From Reticulascus tulasneorum (taxonomy: Eukaryota; Ascomycota; Sordariomycetes; Glomerellales; Reticulascaceae): 64,000 bases of DNA. The stretch is from positions 2,108,001 to 2,172,000 of the forward strand of contig LSAX01000003.1 in the NCBI GenBank assembly GCA_001557505.1, given 5' to 3'. A model generated the notes under the pieces. The model did not search any database and was not told the origin of the DNA. It saw nothing but the letters and a program-made list of their open reading frames with translations. Positions 1 to 11,727 of this stretch are shown in pieces. The translations under genes were made by a program, and so were the position numbers. Each line of letters opens with the position of its first letter. Positions within the stretch are counted from its first letter, which is position 1.

Positions 1-2363
1 ACTTCCCACAAGTGCGCTGGCAGAAAGGGACCTTCCAAGACTTCCCGGAGAAGAAGAAGAAACGGACTATCGCAACAAGAGTGGAACGACAAGATTGGGA
101 GAAAAAGAAATACTCCTCTCACATATCATCTTTTTTCCCATCCTCCAAATTCCATCGCTTCAACAAGCCCTCGGACTAAAACGCCCTGCCTCTTAGGCCC
201 TGCCCTTCTACATCCATCCAGCAGTCCCGGCCAGACGTTCCCACAACAGATTCTATCAGATCTCTGTTCTGACCTCGCAACGTTTACCCACTTATACTTC
301 CGGCCTGCTCATCAACCTGTCCCATAAACCGCACAGCCAACAGAAGCTCCCCACGAAACGTCCCATCCTCTGCCGCCGTTGCATACTGGACCTTTCTTCT
401 TTCGTTGCTTGCAGTTATCTTGCTGCACCTCCTCTCGTCTTTTGCTCCAGACGTACTCCAAACCCCGTACATACGTTGTAGCGTGCGTGCATGTTCCTGG
501 AGGGTCCTCCAGCTCCAACTGCGGGTGTGTGCGCTTGTGCGTTTCTGCTCCTGCTACTCCTCCACCCCCCGACACCAAGCCAACCAAGTGCGTCCATCGC
601 AGGACTCACGGACGCCGCCCGTCATTTCTTCAGCAAGACATATAATATATATTTATATCGAGGCTATTCCTATTCGAACCTTCGCGACCTGACGCACTGT
701 CGACATACCAGTCTTCTATGATCGCCACGCCCGCATCAGCACCCACCACGACTTGCCCTGCGTCTGGTCTCTAGTTAGTCCTCGTTGATCTGATCAATTG
801 CTTGTAGCAGGTTCCGGCCTGCCTGCCAGCGCTCGAGCGTTTTTTTTTTCTTCTCCCCTCGTCCCCTTCCTCGTCTCCGAGGTCACTCGACTTGCATGCT
901 CTCTGGTGGATCCACGAAAATAAGGACAGCTCCCAATCGGTACTACTCCCAGGTACCAAGCTCCATCACGCCTCCTCCATCCTCTAGGTTCTCTTATAGC
1001 CTCCCCCCCAGCCCATCCTCTTCCCAGGCCAGAGAAAGGCACCACCACCCTCTTCCGTTATATTGCTTCCCGATAAACCAATATCATCGGACGTCTGTCC
1101 TGATTCTCATATAAACGCCTCGCACGATAATCTTGGGAGCCCCTCTTCTCCTTGTATACTTAACCCTCAAGGATCCCCCACCTCGTTTGTTCTTCTTGAC
1201 CTCTTGTTCCTGCATTCGGATCATCTGGATCATCACTCATACCTCTCAACCCTCAACACTCCCCTCTCTCCTGCACAGACATCACTGCTTGCCGTCGACA
1301 CCTTGTTCTGGAGTCACCTCGACGACACTGTCAAGTCCTGTCACGCCTCAACCAGACGTCTCTGCTGCGTAGCTTGGACCAACTCACATCCCCCACTTGG
1401 TTGACTCTCGCGGGCGATCTTGCTAGTCAATCCCACAGCGGAGACACTGCCGACGAGCCTCTTTGTGAGCTTTGCGCACTTCCAGGAGACGAACAACAGG
1501 CAAGGACCTTGAAGGGCGACGGAACCACTTGTTTCTCATCTCTCAGACCCCAACGGCGCCAATCGTCCCAGATCCGCAAGCCTTTTTTGTACCTGAGCGC
1601 CCGCCCAAAAGTCGAAGATCGCATCGCTGTGCCCTTAGTGTGTGGACACCATTATGCTTCTAGCTTCCGAAACTTAATACACGCCGGCCCTCGACACTTG
1701 GACTTCGAAACAAAGGACACGCCAAACCCACCCGAACTTGGTGACCCCTACTTATCTCACCAACAGCACACACAGACCGATTTGTCCAGTAAACAACACC
1801 AGTCCCTCCACCTGTTTGCGCTTGACCACTCGCAAGTGATCCTCCCGTCAGGTGGCTAATTACAGCGACAAAGTGGGGAGTTTTAGTGCCTGTGCGCCGG
1901 GTCTTCTCCATCCTGTGGTAAGTTCACACTCGCAGCAGTCTTAAGAACCTCCTTCCCGCCTCGTTCATCGAGTCACTTCCTTACTCCCAACGTTGTGATC
2001 TTATTGCTGATCGGTCCTTAGCCCTCTCTCTCCCTCCCTCCCTTTTCCATTCCTTTCCCGAGAGGTAACTCTCTCGCTCTGTATTCTCTAGTCAGCTCCG
2101 CATCTTGAGTTGCCCAATCCCCCCACCCTCTCCTTCTCGTCTCGCTATTCGCCTCGAACCACCGTTCTCTTCAGCAACTGTGCGCTGGACGCTACGTCGT
2201 TCTTTCGCTGTCTTGACGACGACACCTTTGCCAGGTTCGAACTCGCTGCTTGCTGATCATCAGTCAAAGTCATTTGCACATCGCGGGACCAAACAGTAGC
2301 GTAACTACTGCATCATTACCGCATCTCGGTACTTAGATATCAACAGAACCAACCCTCAAAGAA
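1..2363 (+). promoter_or_regulatory. Promoter and long pyrimidine-rich leader of the C2H2 factor
   Basis: No protein gene is recognisable here. From about 1150 to 2340 the + strand is rich in C and T runs, as is usual for transcribed leaders of fungal regulatory genes. Several short open frames begin with ATG (for example near 896 and 1651), so the mRNA may carry upstream ORFs. A possible leader intron starts at the GTAAGT near 1919. The transcription start cannot be placed from sequence alone. Confidence 0.5.
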
Positions 2364-3847
2364 ATGGAACTCATGGAGCTCGTGGAGAACGAGCCTACCG
2401 CTCGTCCCTTCCAGTGCGACTGGCAGTCGTGCAACAAGGTACGTCTAAGTCCTGGATCACTCGATCCCCGTTGGAGTCTGCAGAGCTAACCTGGTTGCGT
2501 GCAGAGCTTCAACCGCAAGTCTGATTTGCAAAGACATTACCGGATACACACCAATGAGCGGCCATACTCCTGTGCAACGCCCGGGTGTGGGAAGAGCTTC
2601 ATTCAACGCAGTGCCTTGACCGTACACATCCGAACTCACACAGGAGAGAAGCCTCACCAATGCCAACATATTGGCTGCGGCAAGCGGTTTTCTGATGTAG
2701 GCAATCTCCTCCGCTCTCTTGGAGCCTTGTGCTAACTTCGGCAGTCCTCGAGTTTGGCCCGACATCGACGAATTCATACCGGCAAGCGCCCATACAAATG
2801 CGCCCATGACGGATGCCTGAAGAGGTAAGCTTGATGACACCGACACTTATGGATGTGACACTAATCACCCCATTCAGCTTCTGCCGAAAGACCACCATGG
2901 TCAAGCACCAGAGGAGATCTCACCAGCGGGGACTTCACCCGCACGAAATGCTCGACGACCTCACGTCGGACTCGGAAAGCGGCGAATCTCCCTCCACCCC
3001 AAAGCACCATGGCATGCAATGGCCTCCGCAAGGCGTCATGGCTGTTAACCACCACGGCATGTCCCAGGGGCACACCATGCACCGAGCTGCTTCCTTTGCC
3101 GATTTCGGGCAGCACATGAACGGCTACAACATGCCGCCGCAATATGGCCACCGACACAGTCTGTCAGGAGGACCTCACGAGTTCCACGCCCAACCTGTCC
3201 AAGAGCCGCAGCAACAGCACCCTGGAGTACAGATGCTACATCGTACCGCTAGCATGCCGCAGCATTCGTACTATGTGACGGAGCAAAATAACCCAGGCGT
3301 TGCGACCATGAACGCGAATGCCATGCCGCAGCAATACCAGGTCCCTCGCCAGCAAGAGCGACTTCCTCTCGAGATTCCGTATTCCGCCCCAGGGATGACT
3401 GCGTCCATTCAGAGCAGTCCGAGCAGCTTTTCAGCTGCATCTGGTCGGAGCCCCTCAACTCAGGACGGCTTCTACACTCACCAGCCAACACAAGCTGCGA
3501 CATATGCTCTGCACACCGCTTCACCCGTCGTCGAACAGCAGCAACAGCCGATGGTTCAGTACCCTCAGCAGATGCAGCACCAGATCACCCAGGTCCCGCA
3601 GCAGATCCCGACCCAGGCACCGCCTCCACCTCCAACGCATCAGGCTCCGGAGCATTACCAACAACATCCACCGCAACAGGAACCTGAGCAGTACTGGAAC
3701 GGGGTACACTACCAGGCTCCTGTCGAGGTGCAGACCATCGGTCAGATCCCGACCTACGGATCCGGTGTCTACGATCCTTGGGGCCCCAAGATCGAGTTCG
3801 AGGATCCATCGATGCAACTACCCAGCGCCAGAATCGAGAACATGTAA
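2364..3847 (+). CDS. C2H2 zinc-finger transcription factor, four fingers, Gln-rich tail
   Basis: Predicted nuclear DNA-binding regulator of 438 aa from four exons: 2364-2438, 2505-2696, 2745-2824 and 2878-3847, joined by three GT-AG introns of 48-66 nt. Four consecutive TFIIIA-type fingers occupy residues 16 to about 135; the first has C18, C23, H36 and H40, and the linkers are of the HTGEKP type. Acidic and Ser-rich residues follow (DDLTSDSESGES), then a long tail rich in Gln, Pro, His and Met, typical of a trans-activating or disordered region. The ATG is chosen because it opens a short exon whose splice completes finger 1. The introns cut through finger-coding sequence, so no single unspliced reading frame shows all four fingers. 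Targets cannot be inferred and I do not recognise a named orthologue. Confidence 0.9.
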
Positions 3848-6428
3848 AAACATTGCGGACCTCGCCATAATCATATAGCATGCAATCCTTCCCTCAACCG
3901 ACATACATAATCATCTCTTCCAGGGATGGCTCCTTAGAGCCCCCCGTGTATGAATATGAGATATCATTTACCATCGCGATTTGGCTTTTATATTCCCCTG
4001 ATTTGACGAAAATAAGAGAGAGATGGAGATACCATTCGGGCAATACAGGACCGAGATGTCGATTGATCGTAGCGATCCTCGGCTTCATGGCCATGTGCCC
4101 GTGTTTCAACTGTTGGCGGTAACGGAACGAAAAGACCAGAAAAAGAATGATATCGACTCCCACAGCTCTCGTCAGCGGTGTCGATTTTGGCATTAATCGG
4201 CCCATCCCTTTTTGGTTTTTGTTTTGCTTCGCACCATTCTTGTTGGCTTCCCTTGGTGGTCGTCGGCACTCCATTCCTCGAGGACACCGACCTCACTTCT
4301 GAGGTTGTTGCATGTCGCTCGCTTGGCATATGGAGCAGCGGGAATCGTCGAAGCCTGTTTACTACTGTCCGTCGCCTTGCACATATAACGGTGTCAACGG
4401 CCGATTTCCTTTGTCCATACCCATGATTACCCCGAATCGAAACATGAGCATCTGATTTCCCAGGGAACATTTGTCGGGCGGCTCGTTGTATCTTCCAGTT
4501 TATTTTTTTCTCATAGTTTTTATTGTCGATCACTATCGGAGTGGTCCGGCGGCGGCGGGGAGCTGTCCTTAATATCCTTTGTTCGAAGTGGGTGGGAGCA
4601 TATGAAGTCGTGGGCTCGATTGGTGGCGATGACTGCGTGGTGGTTGATGGCGTCGACCAAGGCCTCAATGAAATGATGCAACGAAACAACAGGAGCATAT
4701 ATGGATCCGAGGGGATCGAAGCTGAAAATACGGCAGGATGGTGGGAGACTATCACGAAGTCCAGAGGATGACGGCCCTTACGACATCAAGGAGGGGGGAT
4801 AAGGAAGAGGAGGGATGTAATAACGAGAAGGTGGCGGCGACGAGAGAAAAAAGGGGGAGGCGAAAGGCGACAACCGGAACGACATGAGAGTCGTGGCGCT
4901 CGTTGGTTTTGGCGGCCCGGGAAAACATCTTTCTGTACCAACACGAAGTCGACGAATGGCGGATAGCATTTTCGTTCATGATTCGTCCTTTACGAATCGG
5001 AAAGGGAGAAAGGAGGGAGAGGAGGAATGAGAGGGGGACGAACCTCGTGTCTATATGTACTTCTAGTGTGCTTGTGTTAGTTTTATGGTCCAGGAATTCG
5101 GATAGCAGGTATTTGAAAGGTTATTTCTTTGCTGCAGAGGAAAATAAAGCCCCGTCAATCAACGTCCCGCGAGTGGCCTCACTTACGCTCTTCATGCAAA
5201 TGCACGCTGCCTGATCTACCTGACCACACTGCGACCTCGAGGTGTCTGGAGGAGGATCCCTTTTTTTAGCCTATGGAAATCCTAATGGAGGGCAGAAGCA
5301 GAAATTTGGGGTAATGAAGATGTGCGGGTGATGCTGTCCAGGCGCTTAGGTGACTGGCTGCAGATGACACGACAAAGAGTATCTGCGTGAGTGTGTGTGT
5401 CGTGTAAGTCTCCCATTCACAGATGCGTCTGATGTTTTCGCCGGTCCGACTGGAGCCAATGTAGTATGGAAGGCATGTTGTGCTGCAGCCCAGATGGGGT
5501 TCGTGAGGGTATGACACTAGGTGGGGGGCCAAACATCGCTCTTAATAACGAGGCATAAAGCTGTAGATTTTGGCTCAATGTGGTTTTTGAGGGTTCTCCG
5601 ATGTTACCAAGATCGGCCGTCTCCCGGGACCGCGGGGCAGCAATCTTGGATGATGTCTGGATCTACCCATTCACGACACGGATGGGACGAGTCCAAGCCG
5701 TGTTTTTGTTTTTGTTTTTCGTCAAAAAGTAGAAAGAGGGGGGATTGGATCGTAGATGCAGAAGATGACAATGGGCCTTTTTTGAGGGGGGTAAAAGGGG
5801 ATGAGGAAAATGTGAGTGATGAGGCCTTATCTGGCCATCTGCATGCCCTTTCAGCTGCGGGTGTGGAGGGCCACATTCCACACCTTCTGTGTTGGTGATG
5901 TTGGCTCAAACTGTCACTTGCGGAGAATTAAGGCTTCTGATTGGTTTGATTTTCCTCCAATGAGAGCCCGTAGAACGGCACGCGGGGTCGGATGCCGGTC
6001 TTTCCTCTGTTCCGAGGCAACCTACGGCATGAGTGCGATCACGTGGTTTCATCCCCTCCGATCGATCCCCAGTTGAGGCTTAGCGGCCCTCGGACGACTC
6101 AAGGGAAATTTCGGGGGCAAACGACTTCTCGCTTGGGCCTGCTGGGTCGTGGATAACGTCAACTTGCGATTTTGCCTCAACGCCTTTCCGTGGCCTCCCC
6201 AACAAACACGCCGAGCGACTGGTAGAAAATGCGACATTCATGACACGCACCGAGTCGATATCGTTGTCGTTGTATCAACTGTGGATGGGGCAGGGAATAA
6301 TATCAACGTGTCAATAATACACACACACACACAAACACCGACCCGGCCGTTCCCTTTCGATCTCCATTATCCTCATCTCGCGCTGCTGATTCTCTACTTT
6401 CTACCCGTCCTCCGGACTCCGCGCCATC
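3848..6428. other. Intergenic region between zinc-finger gene and YME1
   Basis: About 2.6 kb without a supportable gene. It holds the 3' end of the zinc-finger gene, a low-complexity G/A-rich stretch near 4780-5040, and from about 6320 a short CA dinucleotide run in the presumed YME1 promoter. The minus strand has a 255-codon open frame at 3988-4755, but its composition is unlike a protein of this genome and no domain is visible. Confidence 0.5.
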
Positions 6429-9125
6429 ATGGCGTTCCATCCAGTCTTCCTACCGGTATGTGGTACCGGTGCAGAAATGCTGGCCAGGCGTGTTGCTAAC
6501 GTCCGGCTCGAGCAGAACATCGCGGCGGCGACGACGGACCTATGGCCATCCATTTCAAACACGCTGATTGTGCCGTGGAGAACGGCGTCCTCTACGACGT
6601 CTCGGCCGGCGGCACCTGCTAAGAAAACAGCTGTCAGCCTGGAGTCGCGGCTGGCGATCGAGAATACTGCTGAGGTTGGTAACTTCCGGAGATGGCTTGC
6701 GCGAAATTTGCCGCTGACTGTCGGAGTAGTCTAAGAAAATCGACCTTCCCGATTTCCTTCGAGATGTTGCCTTTACACCGAAGATGATAATACGAGCTCG
6801 CAGCCCAGCGTTGTCATCGCCAATCAACATTCGCACCTCAATCTCGTCTTTGAGTCGATCCGCACTGAATGCATCAAACCCGATCATCCGGCGACCGTTT
6901 CAGCAGCCGGCAACGATGCGGTCAATAGTCACAATGTCCGCGTTTCGATCCACGCGACCAGCGCAATCGTTCACAAGAACCATCAGTATGCAGCAGAGGA
7001 ATTTCGGCACGAACGGCAGCGTCGCCCGAGCCTTGCTTGCGAGCAAAGAGGCTGCAGCGAACAGGAAGCCTGACAATGCGGCCATTCAAAATGACTTCTA
7101 CCAAACCCTACTCAGGGCCAACATGCCGGCGATTGTGATTGAGCGCTATCAGTCTGGTCGGTTCGCCACGAATCAAGCTGTTGATGAGGCATATAGCCAG
7201 GCCCTTGCGATGCAGAGCCATGCAGCCGGCGTCCAGACTGGTGACATGTCCTCTCAGTTTGGTGCGTCTAACGCCAGCAGCAACTTGAGTCCGGCGCAGC
7301 TGCAAGCTGTGGGTCAAGCGCTCGCAGCACGCTCCCAGAATTCCGGCATGGCTATGGCCAAACCCCAGGGCAACGGCACCAGGGACGGACCTCTCTACGT
7401 AATTGTGGACGAATCGTTCGGCGGTGTCATATTCCGCTGGGTCAAGTTCCTCTTGTGGTTTTGCCTCTTCACCTACTTCAGCTTCGTGCTAGTGACCATG
7501 CTCGTTGAAGGGATGAACATGTTCAAAAGACCAGGCGGCAAGGTAGACAGCGAGGCGAAGGCGGAGAACCAGACCACCAAGTTCAGTGATGTGCATGGTG
7601 CCGATGAAGCCAAAGATGAGCTGCAAGAACTAGTAGACTTTCTCCGCAACCCGGACAAGTTCTCCACGCTGGGTGGAAAGCTACCCAAGGGTGTCTTGCT
7701 GGTCGGCCCACCCGGTACAGGTAAAACTCTCCTGGCAAGGGCCGTTGCGGGCGAGGCCGGCGTTCCCTTCTTCTACATGTCTGGTAGCGAGTTCGACGAA
7801 GTCTACGTTGGTGTTGGTGCCAAGCGTGTTCGAGATCTCTTCGCGGGTGCGAAAGCCAAGTCGCCTGCCATCGTTTTCATCGACGAACTCGATGCCATCG
7901 GCGGTAAGCGAAATGCCAGGGATGCAGCCTACGTCAAGCAGACACTCAATCAACTTCTGACCGAGCTGGACGGCTTCGAACAGAACAGTGGTGTTGTTAT
8001 CATAGCTGCAACCAACTTTCCCGAACTTCTCGACAAAGCCCTTACGCGACCTGGACGCTTTGATCGACATGTAGTTGTGCCGCTCCCTGATGTGCGAGGT
8101 CGAATCGCCATTCTGAAGTACCATGCGCAAAAGATCAAGGCCTCCCCAGAAGTCAACTACGAGGCAATCGCTTCCAGCACAGGAGGTCTTTCTGGAGCCG
8201 AACTCGAAAACATCGTCAACCAGGCCGCAGTCCGCGCAAGCAGAATGAAGTCAACATCCGTCAACATGAACGACTTTGAGTGGGCAAAGGACAAGGTCAT
8301 CATGGGCGCTGAGCGAAGGAGCATGGTGATCGGAGAGAAGGAGAAGCAGATGACAGCCTACCACGAGGCCGGGCATGCTCTTGTGTCTTTCTTCAACGAA
8401 GGCGGCCCGAACAAGCTCTACAAGGTCACCATTCTCCCTCGTGGCCAGAGTTTGGGCCACACAGCACATCTCCCGGAAATGGACAAATATTCGTATACGA
8501 CTAGCGATCTCAAGTCACTGATTGAAACCTCGCTGGGCGGTAAGCTTGCCGAAGAGCTTGTGTATGGCACTGACAAAGTCACGACCGGTGTCTCTAGCGT
8601 AAGTTGGGACTTGTTTCGCATTGTACATTGAAATGCTGACCTCAAATGCAGGACCTCGAGAACGCAACCAACCTAGCGTTCAAGATGGTGGCGCAGTATG
8701 GCATGTCCGCGAAGCTTGGGCCCGTCGAGTACGGAAACCGGTACAATCAGCTCAGCTCGGAGACAAGAGCCGTCATCGAGTCGGAGGTGCAACGCATGTT
8801 AAGCGAGTCTTACGAGAGAGTCCGGACACTGCTTACGTCTAAGCGGAAGGAACTTGACCTTCTAGCAAAGGCGCTGGTAGAGTACGAGACACTCGACAAG
8901 TTTGAGGTGGAGAAGGTGATTCGGGGCGAGAAGCTGCCTGGCCGAGTGCCGGTTCCGAAAGGCCCCATGTCAGTGCCCACCAACGCCGGTTTGAGTGAGA
9001 TGCTTCCACCAACATTCCCTCCCCCGCTTGGTTCAAGCGAAGGCACTCCTGCACCGCCACCGCCGCCGCCACCGGCCGCTGCCGCGGGAAGTAGCGGGAT
9101 AATACCTGGCACCAGCGTCAAATAA
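6429..9125 (+). CDS. YME1: Mitochondrial i-AAA protease, YME1/FtsH family
   Basis: ATP-dependent zinc metalloprotease of the inner mitochondrial membrane, with its catalytic domains facing the intermembrane space; it degrades unassembled inner-membrane and IMS proteins. The core is certain: one transmembrane segment (coded near 7440-7510, FLLWFCLFTYFSFVLV), Walker A GPPGTGKT (near residue 388), Walker B VFIDELDAIG, an arginine-finger region (TRPGRFDRH) and the zinc site HEAGH (near residue 607). A single TM and the sequence around it favour YME1 over the m-AAA subunits. Proposed exons are 6429-6455, 6516-6674, 6730-8598 and 8652-9125 (842 aa). The last intron is canonical. The two N-terminal introns are inferred from frame and a CTAAC/CTGAC branch; the second uses a GTTGGT donor, so the presequence is less certain. 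The C-terminus ends in a Pro/Ala/Gly-rich tail, longer than in yeast. Confidence 0.92.
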
Positions 9126-9994
9126 AGCATTGGCTAGGACATTCGACGATGCGCCTTAGTCAGGATCGGACGCTTTTCGTTAAGACAAAATGCTCGCCAA
9201 TGTCAGCATACGTCCGTTGTATGGTCGGTCGGGGGTTTGGCTAGTACTGGGAGTCCTAGGGGTTCACATCATTCTCCTCATCAGCATGGGCCCTCTTCCT
9301 GGACAGTGATTGCATATTTTGGTGGATAACCGAGCATCGCGTCCAAGTGCGGTCCGTCACTGACACGAGTGGCACGGAGGCAGTAGAAGAGAGGTGTAGG
9401 ATTAAGCCAAACTACTGGCAACCCGGATGGAACCCCAAAGATTAGAGTACGGGAGTTTATTTTAGAGGATTCAGCGGAGAAGAAACTCTCACTACTATGA
9501 AGCATAGCGGAGAAACAATTGTACAGTTTCGTTTGTGAATGTCATTTACCTTCCCATAAGCTCGTGTCTTGAGAGTGATACGCCCGTTGTGCTTTTCTCC
9601 TTTCCTACTTTCGGCGATACCGTAGTAAACAGCAGATATCACCGAGGCTACTTCTGGGAATGGTGTCATGCGCAGCAAGATGTGGTTGATTGGGACCCAG
9701 AGCTGTTCTTGTAAACGCCGATGGAAGACCGATATCAAAAACAACCCCTCAATGGAGAGAAGATGACGTCTTTCCGATAGGTGGGGCACCACGTACCTAG
9801 CGAGAGCTACAGGCTAATCAATGAGTAACTATCGAGATCAAACGAGTACTAGTGTATGTGTATATATATATGTGAGTTTGTCTTCCTGGTCGCCAAGTCG
9901 TTTGCGTCTGGAAAATAGCGCTTTGCTCTCTTGACTGTCAGCCCGAAGAGAATTACTACCATCACCAAGGTAAAGTCAACCATTAAAAGACAAA
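9126..9994. other. Intergenic region YME1 to SDR gene
   Basis: About 870 bp. Minus-strand frames at 9457-9792 and 9281-9505 read somewhat like protein, but they match no family I know, have no convincing splice between them and lack a clear start. They may be a decayed gene or chance. The last 100 bp should hold the SDR promoter. Confidence 0.35.
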
Positions 9995-11391
9995 ATGACC
10001 AAAGTTCTCCTTACAGGTTCGGTTACCCCGCCCCCCGCAATCCTGCGAGAACAATTAAGGGACGTATGTAGACTGACCAAACAAACCCTCAGGCGGTTCG
10101 GGCTTCATTGCCGGTAAGCCAGTCAGCACCTAATCCCAGCTCTCCTTTGGCATTGGGCGTGTATTTCATACCGTGTCTTTTCTCATTGGGGGGGAACGGG
10201 AGAGGGGGCGTGTCGAGCCCCTGATCAAAAAGTAAAGCGCAGGCAGGCGGGCCCATCGGCTAACCACATCTCATGTCTTGAAGCACACGTCCTCGAACAG
10301 CTCCTGGAGCGCGGCCACAAGGTCGTCACGACGGTGCGCTCCGAGGACAAGGCGCAGAAGATCCGCGACGCGTACAAGGATGTCGGCAAGGACGCGCTGG
10401 AGGTGGTGATTGTGCCGGATATCGCGAAGGAGGATGCCTTTGACGAGGTGGTGAAGACGCCCGGGCTGGAGGTGGTGCTGCATACTGCCTCGCCCTTCCA
10501 CTTCAACTGGAGTATGATCCCCTTCCCCACCCAGCTCGCTTTCCTAATCATCTTGGTACCTCGTCCCGTTTTCTCTTCCCTTCCCCGTGCATATCAGTAT
10601 CACCCATCTGAACGAGGATCCTAACAAGCCCCCCAGCCGATCCCCAGAAGGAGCTTGTCGACCCGGCCTTGATCGGCACAACCGCCATCCTCAAGGCCAT
10701 AGCCCGCTCCGCTCCCGGCGTGACCCGCGTGGTGATTACCTCCTCGTTCGCCTCCATCCTCGACGAGGCGCACCTCGAGGACCCCTCGACCATCTACACC
10801 GAGAAGAGCTGGAACCCCGTCACCGTCGAGGACATCCACAAGTCCAAGCCGACCGCCTACCGCGCCTCCAAGAAGCTCGCCGAGAAGGCGGCGTGGGACT
10901 TCGTCGCCGCCGAGAAGCCCAACTTCGACCTCGTCACCGTCTGCCCGCCCATGGTGCTCGGCCCCGTCGTCCACCACCTGGCGAGCCTGGACGCCATCAA
11001 CACCTCCAACGCGCGCGTCGTCGACCTCGTGCAGGGCAAGTGGAAGGCCGAGATCGCCCCCACCGGCGCCGCCTACCTGTGGATCGACGTCCGCGACTGC
11101 GCCAAGGCGCACGTGCTCGCCCTGGAGAAGAAGGAGGCCGGCGGCAAGAGGCTGTTCACGACCGCCGGCTGGTTCTCCAACCACGAGATCGCGGATGCCG
11201 TGAGGAAGAACTTCCCAGACCTGAAGGAGCAGCTGCCCGGCCCCGAGGTCAAGGGCGGGGAGATCGCGCCCAAGGACAAGGTGTACGGGTACGACAACAG
11301 CGAGACGGAGAAGCTGCTGGGCATCGAGTGGATCAGTCTCGAGAAGAGCATGGTCGATCTCGTGAAGAGCTTGAAGGCTTTCGGGATTTAG
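9995..11391 (+). CDS. NAD(P)-dependent extended SDR ketoreductase (Gre2 / dihydroflavonol reductase-like)
   Basis: Cytosolic oxidoreductase, 341 aa, probably reducing aldehydes or ketones with NADPH. Four exons: 9995-10016, 10093-10113, 10284-10511 and 10637-11391. The first two are only 22 and 21 nt, and splicing them together creates the nucleotide-binding glycine motif TGGSGFIA at residues 7-14. The catalytic Tyr/Lys pair is visible as YRASK. The sequence SSFASIL just upstream supplies the active-site serine. Length and order match the Gre2/cinnamoyl-CoA reductase group; the true substrate cannot be read from sequence. The last exon is strongly biased to G or C at codon position 3, more than YME1 or GDE1 beside it. 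The gene converges on GDE1. Confidence 0.9.
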
Positions 11392-11727
11392 ACATTCAAA
11401 AAGAACAGAGCTGTAGTTACGAGGATACGTTGGGCGTGTTGAATAGAACAACCAAAGTGTGCATCTCGCACATGTATATTTATCGGTGTTCATCGACCAA
11501 CATTCTTCGTCAGTTGGGCTAGAGCATGCCAAGTGGAAAGTCCGGAAACGAGCAGAGATTCATTCCGTATCTATACGAGAACCAAAGCCCAAGCTACCTC
11601 ATTAGCAAAGCAAATTGCTTTTTTGTCATAAACCCCCCCCCCCCCCCCCCCCCCCCAAAGGACGTGGTTAACCGTGCCCTGCCTCTGTATGTTGAACGCC
11701 AGCCATCCCGCTGGCCTGTTGTCCCTT
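11392..11727. other. Convergent 3' region between SDR gene and GDE1
   Basis: Short spacer where two transcripts meet tail to tail. It contains a 24-nt run of C but no open frame worth reporting. Confidence 0.5.
11633..11656 (+). repeat. Poly-C homopolymer, 24 nt
   Basis: Uninterrupted run of C on the + strand (G in the other direction) inside the convergent spacer. Homopolymers of this length are length-unstable and prone to assembly error, so the exact count should not be trusted. Confidence 0.9.

Noticed and set aside
1374..1859. 161-codon + strand frame in the leader of the zinc-finger gene
   Set aside because: It lies in CT-rich sequence where stops are rare, starts at a non-ATG or weak codon and has no recognisable protein features.
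3988..4755. 255-codon open frame on the minus strand downstream of the zinc-finger gene
   Set aside because: No domain, start context or coding-like composition; it overlaps other random long frames in a low-stop region.
9281..9792. Two minus-strand frames that read somewhat like protein
   Set aside because: No family resemblance, no convincing splice between them and no clear start; kept only as a remark in the intergenic entry.
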